A stretch of DNA of 43,392 nt from Micavibrio sp. UBA7689 (GCA_002482805.1 DLGR01000037.1:34837-78228), one strand, 5' to 3'; counted from the stretch's first letter, positions 24,017 through 32,051 are shown. Notes: a model not told the origin generated them from the letters alone. Program-made: numbers and translations.

Positions 24017-24658
24017 ATGACACTCATGAAAACCATTCTTCCCATTCTATTTTTTTCTCTCTTTCTAGGAGGCTGTTCAATCGTGGGCAAAACACCTGAG
24101 CCAAACTGGCGTAGCGTTAAGAAAGAGGGCAACATTGAGATTAGGGAATACGCTCCCATGATAGTAGCTGAGGTTAATATAACTGGGGAACGCTACGATG
24201 CCATCAATGATGGTTTTCGTATTCTGGCTGCTTTTATCTTTGGAGAGAACAGTGTCCAGCAAAAAATAGAAATGACGGCTCCTGTAACACAACAGGCTGA
24301 ACAAGCCTCCAGTAAGAAAATTGCGATGACCGCGCCTGTCACCCAAGAAGAAACAGAAAAAAGCAATGAGTGGAAGGTCCGGTTTGTAATGCCTGAAGAA
24401 TACACAATTGCGACGCTTCCAAAGCCTAATGATGAGCGCATTCTTATTTTAGAAGTGCCTGCCTATGAAGCTGCTGTGATCCGTTTCTCAGGATTTAACA
24501 CAGATAAAAACATAGCTAGTAATGAGGAAACTCTTAAGGCATGGCTAAAGAAGAATAATACTAGAACAGCAGGTAGGCCGACTTATGCTTTTTATAATCC
24601 ACCATGGACTCCTCCATTTATGAAACGGAACGAGATTATGATTAGGGTTGCCAAATAG
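24017..24658 (+). CDS. SOUL heme-binding family lipoprotein
   Basis: Starts at 24017 or 24026 both leave a clean lipoprotein signal ending in LGGC, so the mature protein begins at the Cys and is lipid-anchored. The ~200-residue body has the SOUL/HBP pattern: NIEIREYAPMIVAEV, GFRILAAFIFGENS, the repeated MTAPVTQ motifs, WKVRFVMPEEY and AAVIRFSGF. Bacterial SOUL proteins may bind heme or other tetrapyrroles. It is the first gene of module C, reading away from the att site. Confidence 0.9.
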   Translation: MTLMKTILPILFFSLFLGGCSIVGKTPEPNWRSVKKEGNIEIREYAPMIVAEVNITGERYDAINDGFRILAAFIFGENSVQQKIEMTAPVTQQAEQASSKKIAMTAPVTQEETEKSNEWKVRFVMPEEYTIATLPKPNDERILILEVPAYEAAVIRFSGFNTDKNIASNEETLKAWLKKNNTRTAGRPTYAFYNPPWTPPFMKRNEIMIRVAK

Positions 24659-24680
24659 AGTTTTTTCCTAGGCTTTGTTT

Positions 24681-25244
24681 CTACGGCTTACATACCACAT
24701 CAGCTGTAGGCGAACCATTTTTGAAAAGTCGAAAACGAAGTTCTTCACCTTCGCTCCAAAACTCCAGATCTTGCACATTTAGGTCCCCATCAACATAACC
24801 AACTTGATGTTCGTAAATTCGTCCAGCATCACAGTATGCGGATTGATGTGTGAGAAAAATGCCTTCATTCTCTCGGTCCTGTCCAAGGCGGATCAATCGA
24901 TCTGTATAGATTTCTGATCTAATGGGTCCTCGGTTCGATTCTGCGATTATGTTGAACCGCCCACTGGGAAAACTCTCCACTCTAAAGGCATCAATCTCGA
25001 ATGCACCTTCTCCGACAAATGTTTCATAAAAGGAGTTGAGGACTGAAATTCCACGATTTCCAAAAAGGACCTCGCAGCGTTTATAGTTATCTCTAAACTC
25101 AGGACATTTTCCGTCTGCGGTGAAGGGCCCATTAGTTGGGCCCTTAGAAAATGCGTCTGATAGTAAAGTGCTAACTACCAAAAACGTGACAAGAGCTACT
25201 ATTCCGAGTGCCGAGAGAAGGAGCTTGAGGGATTTTCGTTTCAC
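24681..25244 (-). CDS. Hypothetical exported or membrane-anchored protein
   Basis: The 187-residue product has a basic N-terminus and one hydrophobic segment (LLLSALGIVALVTFLVVSTLL), then a soluble part with four Cys (KCPEF, RCEVL, AYCDAG, VVCKP) that could form two disulfides in the periplasm. The strand-rich body is not recognised. The gene stands alone and converges with the SOUL gene. Confidence 0.7.
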   Translation of the reverse strand: MKRKSLKLLLSALGIVALVTFLVVSTLLSDAFSKGPTNGPFTADGKCPEFRDNYKRCEVLFGNRGISVLNSFYETFVGEGAFEIDAFRVESFPSGRFNIIAESNRGPIRSEIYTDRLIRLGQDRENEGIFLTHQSAYCDAGRIYEHQVGYVDGDLNVQDLEFWSEGEELRFRLFKNGSPTADVVCKP

Positions 25245-25301
25245 GTTGAGATCTTTTCTAAGGCCTATAATGATGGGAAGTACTTCTAAATATTATTCCC
25301 C

Positions 25302-26300
25302 TCATGTCTTATTTTCAAGAAGATCACTATCCTTACGGGTTTTTAAGAGCGAGAAGATAATCCCAGCTGCTAATATTCCAATTGTAACAGATAAGGAAAT
25401 TGCTGGATCGACTTTACCAATCAGATGGCTCCAGAATATCTTCCCACCAATGAAGATCAGAACAGCAGAAAGAGCATATTTGAGGTAAACAAAGCGGTGC
25501 ATCATAGCGGCCAAGGCGAAATATAGTGCCCGCAAGCCAAGGATGGCGAAGATATTACTCGTATAAACTATATAAGGATCAGTCGTGATCGCAAAAATGG
25601 CCGGAATGGAATCCACTGCAAAGACAAGATCAACGACTTCAACCATAATCAGAGCAAGAAACAAGGGTGTTGCAAATTGTGCCAGTTTCCCTGTTTTAGG
25701 ATCGGTCTGCTTAACGAAGAAACGCTGTCCATGAAATTCTTCCGTGACACGCATCCTTGAGCGCAAGAATTTAATGAACTTATTCTCGCCCATGTCCTTC
25801 TCATCGCCGCTGGCGAACAGCATTTTTATACCTGTGAGGACAAGGAAAGCGCCGAAAATGTATAGAATCCAACTGAATTGGCTAACAAGAGATGCCCCAA
25901 GTCCAATCATAATTCCACGCAATACGATAACGCCCAGAATGCCCCAGAACAAAACGCGATGCTGGTAAAGCTTTGGAACCGCAAAGAAAGCGAATATCAA
26001 GGAAATTACAAAAATATTGTCGAGAGCTAGTGTTTTTTCAACAAAGAATCCGGTCATATAGTTGATGCCAGACTCTGGCCCCATTTCCCACCAGATCCAG
26101 CCTCCGAACAGAAGGGCGATGGCGATATATCCAGCGCTCATCCAGAGGCTTTCTTTGACGCCTATCTCATGATTGTCTTTATGAAGAACGCCGAGATCAA
26201 GAACAAGCAGTGTGATGACGATCCCAATGAATAGAAACCAGACCCACGCTTCTTTTCCAAGAAAATCGGCTTGCAGAAAATTTAGCATAAACTCAAACAT
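25302..26300 (-). CDS. TerC/Alx-family integral membrane protein
   Basis: The 332-residue protein has about nine transmembrane segments. It carries the TerC signatures FVEKTLALDNIFVISLIF and MVEVVDLVFAVDSIPAIFAIT, whose acidic residues in the membrane are thought to bind metal. Members of the family (Alx, TerC) export Mn2+ or serve tellurite and pH stress. An AAGGA site precedes the ATG. It is the last gene of a four-gene operon (DUF465, amphi-Trp, zf-TFIIB-like, TerC). The 78-bp gap before it holds a hairpin (GGCGCTT...AAGCGCC) without a T run. Confidence 0.95.
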   Translation of the reverse strand: MFEFMLNFLQADFLGKEAWVWFLFIGIVITLLVLDLGVLHKDNHEIGVKESLWMSAGYIAIALLFGGWIWWEMGPESGINYMTGFFVEKTLALDNIFVISLIFAFFAVPKLYQHRVLFWGILGVIVLRGIMIGLGASLVSQFSWILYIFGAFLVLTGIKMLFASGDEKDMGENKFIKFLRSRMRVTEEFHGQRFFVKQTDPKTGKLAQFATPLFLALIMVEVVDLVFAVDSIPAIFAITTDPYIVYTSNIFAILGLRALYFALAAMMHRFVYLKYALSAVLIFIGGKIFWSHLIGKVDPAISLSVTIGILAAGIIFSLLKTRKDSDLLENKT

Positions 26301-26378
26301 GATTAGTCCTTAAATTATTTGTAGTGATTTCGCTTTTGGCGCTTCCCCTGTTGAGGGAAAGCGCCTGAGCGAAGGTTT

Positions 26379-26708
26379 CTAGAAATCAAAAATATCCATC
26401 ATTCTGGACATCTTGCCTTTTTTCTTGTTGCCACGGTCGTAGCTACTACGGCCATGGCGCTCATCATCGTCATCGTCTTCATCATCATAATCGCTATGCC
26501 GAGGCTGAGAATGGCGTACATCTTCTCTTTGGTTAGAGGAATAAGGTTGGTCGTTACCTGATTCTTCTTTCAAGATAATCATAAGTTTCTCTAGCTCGCC
26601 TTTATCGAGCCAGATGCCGCCTGAAGTAGGGCATACATCGATCTCGATCCCGAAACGGTTAATCTGCTTCATGGGCGAACCATCAATTGGTGATGTTAAT
26701 AGTGGCAT
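26379..26708 (-). CDS. zf-TFIIB-like protein with degenerate zinc site
   Basis: The ATG at 26708 follows AAAGGA and begins MPLLTSPIDGSPMK, the normal start of this family. The rest of the motif, GIEIDVCPTSGGIWLDKGELEKL, fits zf-TFIIB. However, the first Cys pair is replaced by TSPID and the second has Ser for one Cys (CPTS), so zinc binding is doubtful. A Ser/Asp/His-rich linker with a run of Asp follows, then a basic tail (GNKKKGKMSR). The product has 109 residues. It lies between the amphi-Trp and TerC genes. Confidence 0.8.
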   Translation of the reverse strand: MPLLTSPIDGSPMKQINRFGIEIDVCPTSGGIWLDKGELEKLMIILKEESGNDQPYSSNQREDVRHSQPRHSDYDDEDDDDDERHGRSSYDRGNKKKGKMSRMMDIFDF

Positions 26709-26736
26709 TTTATTTCCTTTCTTTAATTTTATTGGC

Positions 26737-26970
26737 TCAGGCTTCGCGTTTCCAGGTGATCTGAAATTCGATCTCCTCCTGCTCGGCGTCACGTTCATGT
26801 TCTATGTTGAAAACAGCGTGGGCGGGCACGTAAATGCGCTCTCCTGCGATCTGGATATCAAATCGCTCTTCTTTCTCAAGGCAATCTGCAAGCCTGCGTA
26901 GTTTCTCGATAAACTGGCTTGTCGGATAGGTTTTCTCGATGTCGCGTTTTTTCATTTTAACATTACTCAT
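26737..26970 (-). CDS. amphi-Trp domain protein
   Basis: The 77-residue product shows the amphi-Trp pattern: TYPTSQFIEKLRRLADCLEKEE, then FDIQIAGERIYVPAHAVFNIEHER and a closing EEIEFQITWKR with the hallmark Trp. The role of the domain is not known. An AAGGAAAAAG stretch precedes the ATG. It is 18 bp after the DUF465 gene and 28 bp before the zf-TFIIB-like gene in one operon. Confidence 0.85.
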   Translation of the reverse strand: MSNVKMKKRDIEKTYPTSQFIEKLRRLADCLEKEERFDIQIAGERIYVPAHAVFNIEHERDAEQEEIEFQITWKREA

Positions 26971-26988
26971 TTTCTTTTTCCTTCTGGT

Positions 26989-27213
26989 TTAGTGGTTTTT
27001 GATGCGGACGGGCTGAAGTTTAAGCCTTGGCCCACGCATCGTCATTTGATGCTTCTCCAGCATGCGCTGCAGACGATCCTTGATGGATAGCCTGATCTTT
27101 TTCAGCTTGAGCAGACGGAAGCGATCAGGGCAGGGGCGCTGATGCTCCTGTTCTATCTCCTGCTCGATTAGCGTGGATTTGTAGAAAAGTGATTTAAAGA
27201 GCCTAACTGACAT
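26989..27213 (-). CDS. DUF465 (YdcH-like) small protein
   Basis: The 74-residue, basic, helical protein contains the DUF465 pattern IEQEIEQEHQRPCPDRFRLLKLKKIRLSIKDRLQRM. Family members are short helical hairpins of unknown function. A strong AAGGAGG site stands before the ATG. It is the first gene of the TerC operon, behind a structured leader. Confidence 0.8.
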   Translation of the reverse strand: MSVRLFKSLFYKSTLIEQEIEQEHQRPCPDRFRLLKLKKIRLSIKDRLQRMLEKHQMTMRGPRLKLQPVRIKNH

Positions 27214-27345
27214 ATAATCCTCCTTAACGTTAGGACGTTTTCGAGAATTCTGGTGTCAGTTGGAAAAGAGAATATAGAACCAACACCGGGAAATTCCCGA
27301 TGCGGTCCGACATCGCGATAGAAAGAAAATTTTATTCTATCGCCA
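27214..27345 (-). promoter_or_regulatory. Structured 5' leader of the TerC operon
   Basis: The leader on the minus strand holds three successive hairpins: GCGATAGAA/TTCTATCGC (27343-27315), CGGGAA/TTCCCG near 27300-27287, and GTTGG/CCAAC (about 27283-27258). Just before the first gene, TCCTAACGTTAAGGA is nearly palindromic and would hide the ribosome site AAGGAGG. This suggests control at translation, perhaps by a metal or RNA fold. It does not resemble the yybP-ykoY manganese riboswitch that I know from TerC genes. Confidence 0.45.
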
Positions 27346-27374
27346 GAGGGGCCCGGCCCGCTTTATAGTTTTAG

Positions 27375-27402
27375 AATATATTGAGCCGTCACGACCTTTC
27401 AA
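27375..27402 (-). promoter_or_regulatory. Promoter of the TerC operon
   Basis: On the minus strand TTGAAA (27402-27397) and TATATT (27380-27375) are 16 bp apart, so transcription would start near 27368, about 155 bp before the first gene. Confidence 0.55.
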
Positions 27403-27461
27403 GAGAAATGCGACACTATTTTATTAATCAATCTATGCGCCTTATCTATAAGTATTTCTCA

Positions 27462-28316
27462 TCAACCATTTTGCTCAAGTGAGGACATGATGTGATCGGC
27501 TAGAACCTTGCCCGCCTTGGATAGCTTGTCTTTTTTCATCAATGCGATTTCTGAATCTGCAAGGTGTGGTAGCTTTATTGCTCCACGTACTGCGCTCAAC
27601 CCCTCTGGCACCATATTGGATGGAAGAACAGTGATTCCCAATCCTGCCCTGACGGCGGCTATGGCTCCAGCAAGACTAGGGCTTGTATATGTGATATTCC
27701 AGGGCTTGCGGGCGCGATCAAGAGCGGCCAGTGCACGGGCGCGGTATATGCACGGTTGCGGCGAAAGAATAAGTTGAACCGGAGTTTTCATCTGATAATG
27801 ATCTGCTGCCGCCCAGATCAACGGTTCGCGCCAAACTTTCGTACCACCTTTAACGCGCTCTGGATCGCGCTTGACCAAAATCATGTCGAATTCGCCCTTG
27901 CGGAAACTACCTACCAGATTAAGCGTTAGGTCACATTTTACATTCAATTGAACATGCGGGTGGTGTTTGGCGAAGGTGGAGAGAATATCTGGAAGATAAT
28001 GTGTAGCAAAGTCTTCAGGCGTACCTAGGCTGATTTCACCCTTTACGTCCGGTTCGTTCAAACGGCTGTAGGCCTCCCATTGAAGCTCCAGCATGCGCCG
28101 CGCATAGCCGAGAAATATCTCTCCCTGCTCTGTCAAAACAACTTGGCGGTTACTTCGATCAAAGAGGGAGCAGTTTAAACCTTCCTCCAGTTTTTTGATT
28201 TGCAGACTTACGGCTGATTGTGTTCGTGCCACTATTTCAGCGGCCTGGCTAAAACTACCAGTCTCGGCTATAGCGATAAAACTTTTTAAAAGCAGGGTGT
28301 CAAATTGAAAGGGCAT
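27462..28316 (-). CDS. LysR-family transcriptional regulator
   Basis: The 284-residue protein has the N-terminal LysR helix-turn-helix (LLLKSFIAIAETGSFSQAAEIVARTQSAVSLQIKKLE) and a periplasmic-binding-like effector domain from about residue 90 (ISLGTPEDFATHYLPDIL; GLGITVLPSNMV). The ligand is unknown. It faces the att site at the right end of the island and has no obvious divergent target gene, so its regulon may be the TerC operon just downstream or lie elsewhere. Confidence 0.93.
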   Translation of the reverse strand: MPFQFDTLLLKSFIAIAETGSFSQAAEIVARTQSAVSLQIKKLEEGLNCSLFDRSNRQVVLTEQGEIFLGYARRMLELQWEAYSRLNEPDVKGEISLGTPEDFATHYLPDILSTFAKHHPHVQLNVKCDLTLNLVGSFRKGEFDMILVKRDPERVKGGTKVWREPLIWAAADHYQMKTPVQLILSPQPCIYRARALAALDRARKPWNITYTSPSLAGAIAAVRAGLGITVLPSNMVPEGLSAVRGAIKLPHLADSEIALMKKDKLSKAGKVLADHIMSSLEQNG

Positions 28317-28459
28317 AGATTCTAACCATTTGAAAAACTCATTATAAAGACAGATGCTATCAGTTATATGGATGCGTTATAAGCGCCCATAATAACTTTT
28401 GAGGGAAGCGGGTAATGAGATTTTTATTAAATGCTATTAGTAAAAACCATCTGTAAGAC

Positions 28460-28596
28460 TTACACATTTCCTTACACACTTTTCTATGCTATAAAAAATT
28501 ATCTATATATAACAGTGGGATAGAAATAATATGCCGCACTCGAAATGCGGCATGGGTTAACGCCCATCGGGGGTTCAAATCCCCCCCTGTCCGCCA
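28460..28596 (+). repeat. attR: right end of the island with native tRNA-Ser 3' half
   Basis: TTACACA repeats at 28460-28466 and 28472-28478 lie 71 bp before the core: ATGCCGCA (28531-28538), CTCGAAA (28539-28545), TGCGGCAT (28546-28553). The tRNA 3' half continues to CCA at 28596, directly before native chromosomal genes. Its stem strand TGCGG pairs with CCGCA at 348-352 and its variable arm is TGGGTTAACGCCCA. This is the best candidate for the original 3' end of the split tRNA gene. Confidence 0.88.
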
Positions 28597-28621
28597 TTTT
28601 TTTCCGTTCTATATAAACACC

Positions 28622-29002
28622 ATGTCGTTTAGAAACATCTCCCTATGGGCATTGGTGTTGTCCGCGCTTCTATTTGCTTTTCCCGCTATGGCGAATGAGC
28701 AAAAGAAAATTGATGCCTTGCTCGAAGTGATTAAAACTTCGGACGTCACCTTTATCCGGAACGGCAGCGAATATACGGGCGCAGAAGCCTATGACCATCT
28801 GAAGGGGAAAATGAAAAGCGCGCTGAATTCGGGGAAGGCCCCGCGACAAGAGGAATGGACGGCGGAGTTTTTTATCGAGAACATCGCTTCCCGCTCATAT
28901 ATCTCCAAAAAGCCTTATCTTGTTCGCTTGAAAAACGGGGAGGAAATGGAGACGGGGGCGTGGTTGCGTGATAAGCTCAAGGGGATTGAGGAAACGGAGT
29001 AA
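28622..29002 (+). CDS. DUF5329 family secreted protein
   Basis: This 126-residue protein has a typical signal peptide (LWALVLSALLFAFPAMA) and a mature domain with the DUF5329 pattern (KIDALLEVIKTSDVTFIRNGSEYTG; AEFFIENIASRS; YLVRLKNGEEM). The family is periplasmic with no known role. It is the first chromosomal gene right of the island. A TATATA box ends only 6 bp before the ATG, which hints at a leaderless message. Its weak -35 would lie in the tRNA 3' end. Confidence 0.85.
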   Translation: MSFRNISLWALVLSALLFAFPAMANEQKKIDALLEVIKTSDVTFIRNGSEYTGAEAYDHLKGKMKSALNSGKAPRQEEWTAEFFIENIASRSYISKKPYLVRLKNGEEMETGAWLRDKLKGIEETE

Positions 29003-29007
29003 TTTCT

Positions 29008-29334
29008 ATGCAATTTGTGATCATCGGTATGGACGGAACGGATGAGAGTGCCCTCGAACGCAGGCTCGCCGTACGTGCCGCGCATCTTGCCTTGGGAGAT
29101 GAGCTTCTTGCATCGGGGAACATGATGTACGGCGCGGCGCTCCTCAATGACGAGGGGAAGATGAAAGGTTCTATGCTTGTCATGGACTTTCCTTCCGAAG
29201 CGGAATTGCATGCGTGGCTGGAGCGCGAGCCCTATGTAACTGGGAAGGTCTGGCAGTACGTACAAATTCATAAATCTTCCACGCGCAATCCGTGGCAGTT
29301 CAACCGCCCGAAAGAGTTTTTTGACAACCGCTAG
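29008..29334 (+). CDS. YciI-like protein
   Basis: The 108-residue protein has the YciI ferredoxin-like fold pattern: MQFVIIGMDGTDESALERRLAVRAAHL, then GAALLNDEGKMKGSMLVMDFPSEAELHAWLEREPYV. The conserved His of the family is in AAHLAL. Function is unknown. It lies 5 bp after the DUF5329 gene and its 3' end overlaps the convergent YdeI-like gene by 4 bp. Confidence 0.88.
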   Translation: MQFVIIGMDGTDESALERRLAVRAAHLALGDELLASGNMMYGAALLNDEGKMKGSMLVMDFPSEAELHAWLEREPYVTGKVWQYVQIHKSSTRNPWQFNRPKEFFDNR

Positions 29335-29579
29335 CGATGCTTGCACCCCGGCCAGCAACAGGGGCGGCGTTCGCCGCTTTCGAGTTTTGAACGCGCGACA
29401 TCGATGCGCTTGGCGCGGGTTTCTTCTTTTTTCGCATCTTCTATCCAGCAGATGAATTCATTGCGCGCCAACGGCGTGATATCTTCCCATTGTTCGAGCA
29501 TTTTCGGGCGGGCGGTGAGGGTCTTTTTCAAATCCGCCGGCGTTTTGTGAACGACACCATCAGAGATTTTCTTGCTCAC
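29331..29579 (-). CDS. YdeI-like (OmpD-associated) small protein
   Basis: This 82-residue protein resembles the C-terminal part of the YdeI/OmpD-associated family: LARNEFICWIEDAKKEETRAKRIDVARSKLESGERRP. The N-terminal domain found in long members is absent. It ends in a short Cys-rich tail (PCCWPGCKHR). Its start overlaps the glnD stop by 4 bp, so it may be translated with glnD. Confidence 0.7.
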   Translation of the reverse strand: MSKKISDGVVHKTPADLKKTLTARPKMLEQWEDITPLARNEFICWIEDAKKEETRAKRIDVARSKLESGERRPCCWPGCKHR

Positions 29580-32032
29580 GGTTTTGACACCTTTTCCTTG
29601 AGTGTTTTAATCAGGCGTTCCTGCCCCGGAATATCGACCAGTTTTTTGCGTTTGGAGGTTTGTACGTAGAAGGAGTCGATGGCGCGGAGGCCTTGCGTGT
29701 TGATTTTTGCGGCGCGGATATCGAGCCCTTCATCGCGGAAGGTGCAAGCAATGTCATATAGCAATCCGTGGCGGTCGCGCGTTTCAATTTCCACGACGGA
29801 ATCGCTCCCTGACGCTTCATTGTTCAATATAATACGGGCGGGGATATCGAACACCATATCCTGTTTGGTCATGGGTTTTCTGTGTTCGGCGATTTTGGCA
29901 TCGATATCGAACGAGCCGTCCAGCGCGGCGAGAATGGCCTGGCGCAAATCTTCCTGACGGTGTTCCTGTGTAAACGGCAGGCCCGTGGCGTTTTGAATGA
30001 CGAAGCGGTCCACGGCCACGCGGCCCGTGGCCTTTTCATTCACCGTGTTGATATAGGCGCGCATGATGTTCGCGCCTTCCGCCGACAGCGCGCCGCAGAG
30101 CGTGGCAAACAATCCTTCGCGGTCTTTGGTCGTCACGATAACCACGGTGGCGGAATGTTGGGCATCGATGGAGATATCGATGCGGGTTTCATCTTTTTTA
30201 TAGTCTTCGGGAATGGTGACTTCGTCGGTCATGCCCGGTTCTTCGCCCTTCATCAGTGCGGAAGTTTTAATATAGAGTTCTTCGAGCAGGCGCGCTTTCC
30301 ACGCCGTCCATCTTCCCGGGCCGACGCCCATGATATCCGCCGTGGTCAGCACAAACAGCATGTCGAGCCGTTCGGGCGTGCGTATCTTGGCCGAAAAATC
30401 CGCGATGGTTTTGGGGTCGTTCATATTCCGGCGGAAGGCCGTGTCTGACATGAGCAGATGTTCGTGCACAAGCCACGAGACAAGATCGGTTTGATCGAAA
30501 TCCAGCCCGAATCGGGGGCCGAGCGAAAGCGCCAGTTCCGCGCCCAGTTCGGCATGTTTCCCGCCGCGGCCCTTGCAGATGTCATGCAGAAAAAGCGCGA
30601 CATACAGCGCGGTTCTGTCCGTTACCGTTTTGGCGACGACGGAAGAGAGCGGCGCGTCATCCAGCAATTCATCGTTTTCGAGTTTGTGAAGGATGTCGAT
30701 GCAATGGATAGTGTGTTCATCGACCGTAAAGTAATGGTAGCGGTCAAATTGCATCAGCGCGATGATGCGGCCGAAATCCGGCACGAATTTGCCGAGAACG
30801 CCCGATTCATTCATGCGGCGGAGCGTGAGGGCGGGGTTGGTTTCCGCCGTCAGGATGGACAAAAATATTTCGTTCGCCGCCGCCTCGTTGCGCAAGGTGT
30901 CATCGATGAATTTTAAATTCCGCGTGATTTGTTTGAGCGCGAAGGGGTGGATATCAGACCCCGTTTCCTGAAAAGCGCGGAACAGCGCGATCATGTCTTC
31001 TGGGTGTCTTTCCAAGTTTTGTTTTTTGCCGAAGGTGAGGCGACCGTCCAGCGTTTCGAAATCGCCGTAATTTTCGCCTTTGTGGCCGTCCTGACCTTCT
31101 TCATGATCGATGGCGGCCAGAATGATGCGCGTCAAATCCCCGATATCTTTCGTCACAAGAAAATAGTGTTTCATGAAGCGTTCAACGGCGCGTGCCGTGC
31201 GGCGATCCGCATATTCCAGACGTTCGGCCAGATCCGGTTGAATATCGAAATGCAGGCGTTCTTCGGCGCGGCCCGCGATCTGGTGCAGGTGGCAGCGCAC
31301 GGTGAGGAGGAAATTGTGCGATTTGGCGAAGCGGCGGGCTTCGCTTTCATTCAGGATGTTCAGGCCCACGAGATCATGCAGCGATTTTGCGCCGTAGAGC
31401 ACATCGGTGATCCAGAGCAGGGTCTGGAAGTCGCGCAGCCCGCCTTTGCCTTCCTTGATGTTGGGTTCCAGAACGAAGCGCGTATCGCCGTAGCGGCCAT
31501 GGCGTTCATCGCGTTCGACCAGTTTGTTTTTGAGGAATTCCTTTTTGCCCTTTTGATCGAGCAACAGGATGATTTCCTTGTGCAGCAGACCTTCGGCAGA
31601 TTTGGGGCCGTAAAGCAGGCGGGAATCCAGAAGGCTGGTCAGGACTTTGGAATCTTTTTGCGAAAGTTCGAGGCATTCCGCGAGCGTGCGCACGGAATGG
31701 CCGACCTTCAGACCCTTATCCCAGAGCGTGTAGAGGAATTTTTCTATTTCGGGGGCGGATTTGATGTCTTCGACCAGAATCATAAGATCTATATCGGAAT
31801 ACGGGCAGAGTTCTTTGCGCCCGTAGCCGCCGAGCGCGAAAAGATGCACGCCTTCGGGCAACAATGTTTTGGCGAGCGAGACCAAAGTTTCATCCATGCC
31901 CTTGGTGTGTTCGCGGCAAAAATGCGGGCCGCTCAAAGTGCGGTCAGCGAGGGATTCCAGCAATGGATTGAGAAGCGGGCCAGCCGTTTTGCGTTCGGGA
32001 GCGGACATGGGTTTAGTGTATAAAGATTCCAC
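29576..32032 (-). CDS. glnD: GlnD, bifunctional PII uridylyltransferase / uridylyl-removing enzyme
   Basis: The frame starts at GTG 32032 (818 residues); an ATG at 32008 is equally possible because neither has a clear ribosome site. The nucleotidyltransferase domain has GGYGRKELCPYSDIDLMIL (about 68-86). The HD domain carries HDICKGRGGKHAELG. Two C-terminal ACT domains follow (ATVVIVTTKDREGLFATL; VVEIETRDRHGLLYDIA). It modifies PII proteins in response to glutamine. It is somewhat shorter than the E. coli enzyme. It follows mutS by 19 bp in the same direction. Confidence 0.97.
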   Translation of the reverse strand: MESLYTKPMSAPERKTAGPLLNPLLESLADRTLSGPHFCREHTKGMDETLVSLAKTLLPEGVHLFALGGYGRKELCPYSDIDLMILVEDIKSAPEIEKFLYTLWDKGLKVGHSVRTLAECLELSQKDSKVLTSLLDSRLLYGPKSAEGLLHKEIILLLDQKGKKEFLKNKLVERDERHGRYGDTRFVLEPNIKEGKGGLRDFQTLLWITDVLYGAKSLHDLVGLNILNESEARRFAKSHNFLLTVRCHLHQIAGRAEERLHFDIQPDLAERLEYADRRTARAVERFMKHYFLVTKDIGDLTRIILAAIDHEEGQDGHKGENYGDFETLDGRLTFGKKQNLERHPEDMIALFRAFQETGSDIHPFALKQITRNLKFIDDTLRNEAAANEIFLSILTAETNPALTLRRMNESGVLGKFVPDFGRIIALMQFDRYHYFTVDEHTIHCIDILHKLENDELLDDAPLSSVVAKTVTDRTALYVALFLHDICKGRGGKHAELGAELALSLGPRFGLDFDQTDLVSWLVHEHLLMSDTAFRRNMNDPKTIADFSAKIRTPERLDMLFVLTTADIMGVGPGRWTAWKARLLEELYIKTSALMKGEEPGMTDEVTIPEDYKKDETRIDISIDAQHSATVVIVTTKDREGLFATLCGALSAEGANIMRAYINTVNEKATGRVAVDRFVIQNATGLPFTQEHRQEDLRQAILAALDGSFDIDAKIAEHRKPMTKQDMVFDIPARIILNNEASGSDSVVEIETRDRHGLLYDIACTFRDEGLDIRAAKINTQGLRAIDSFYVQTSKRKKLVDIPGQERLIKTLKEKVSKP

Positions 32033-32051
32033 CCCGATCGGGCAACCCTTA

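Larger units (their letters stand above)
360..28545. mobile_element. tRNA-Ser genomic island, three stacked modules
   Basis: The island separates the two halves of a tRNA-Ser(CGA) gene (321-359 and 28546-28596). It has an integrase at its left end, internal attR-like sites at 17903-18058 and 23813-23951, a relaxase with oriT, and cargo genes of visibly lower G+C than the right-hand chromosome. Module A lies between 360 and 17999, module B between 18007 and 23891, and module C between 23899 and 28538. The nested reading, with C entering first, then B, then A, explains the order of tRNA halves but is inference. Confidence 0.85.

Noticed and set aside
26301..26378. Terminator between the zf-TFIIB-like and TerC genes
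   Set aside because: The hairpin has no T run on the coding strand, so it more likely sits within the operon message.
17903..28596. CRISPR array or integron attC sites
   Set aside because: The repeats are kilobases apart and are tRNA-derived att sites; no IntI-type integrase or attC fold is present.
30929..32023. A long plus-strand open frame antisense to glnD
   Set aside because: It is a shadow of the real gene caused by codon bias; the glnD product has all family domains.
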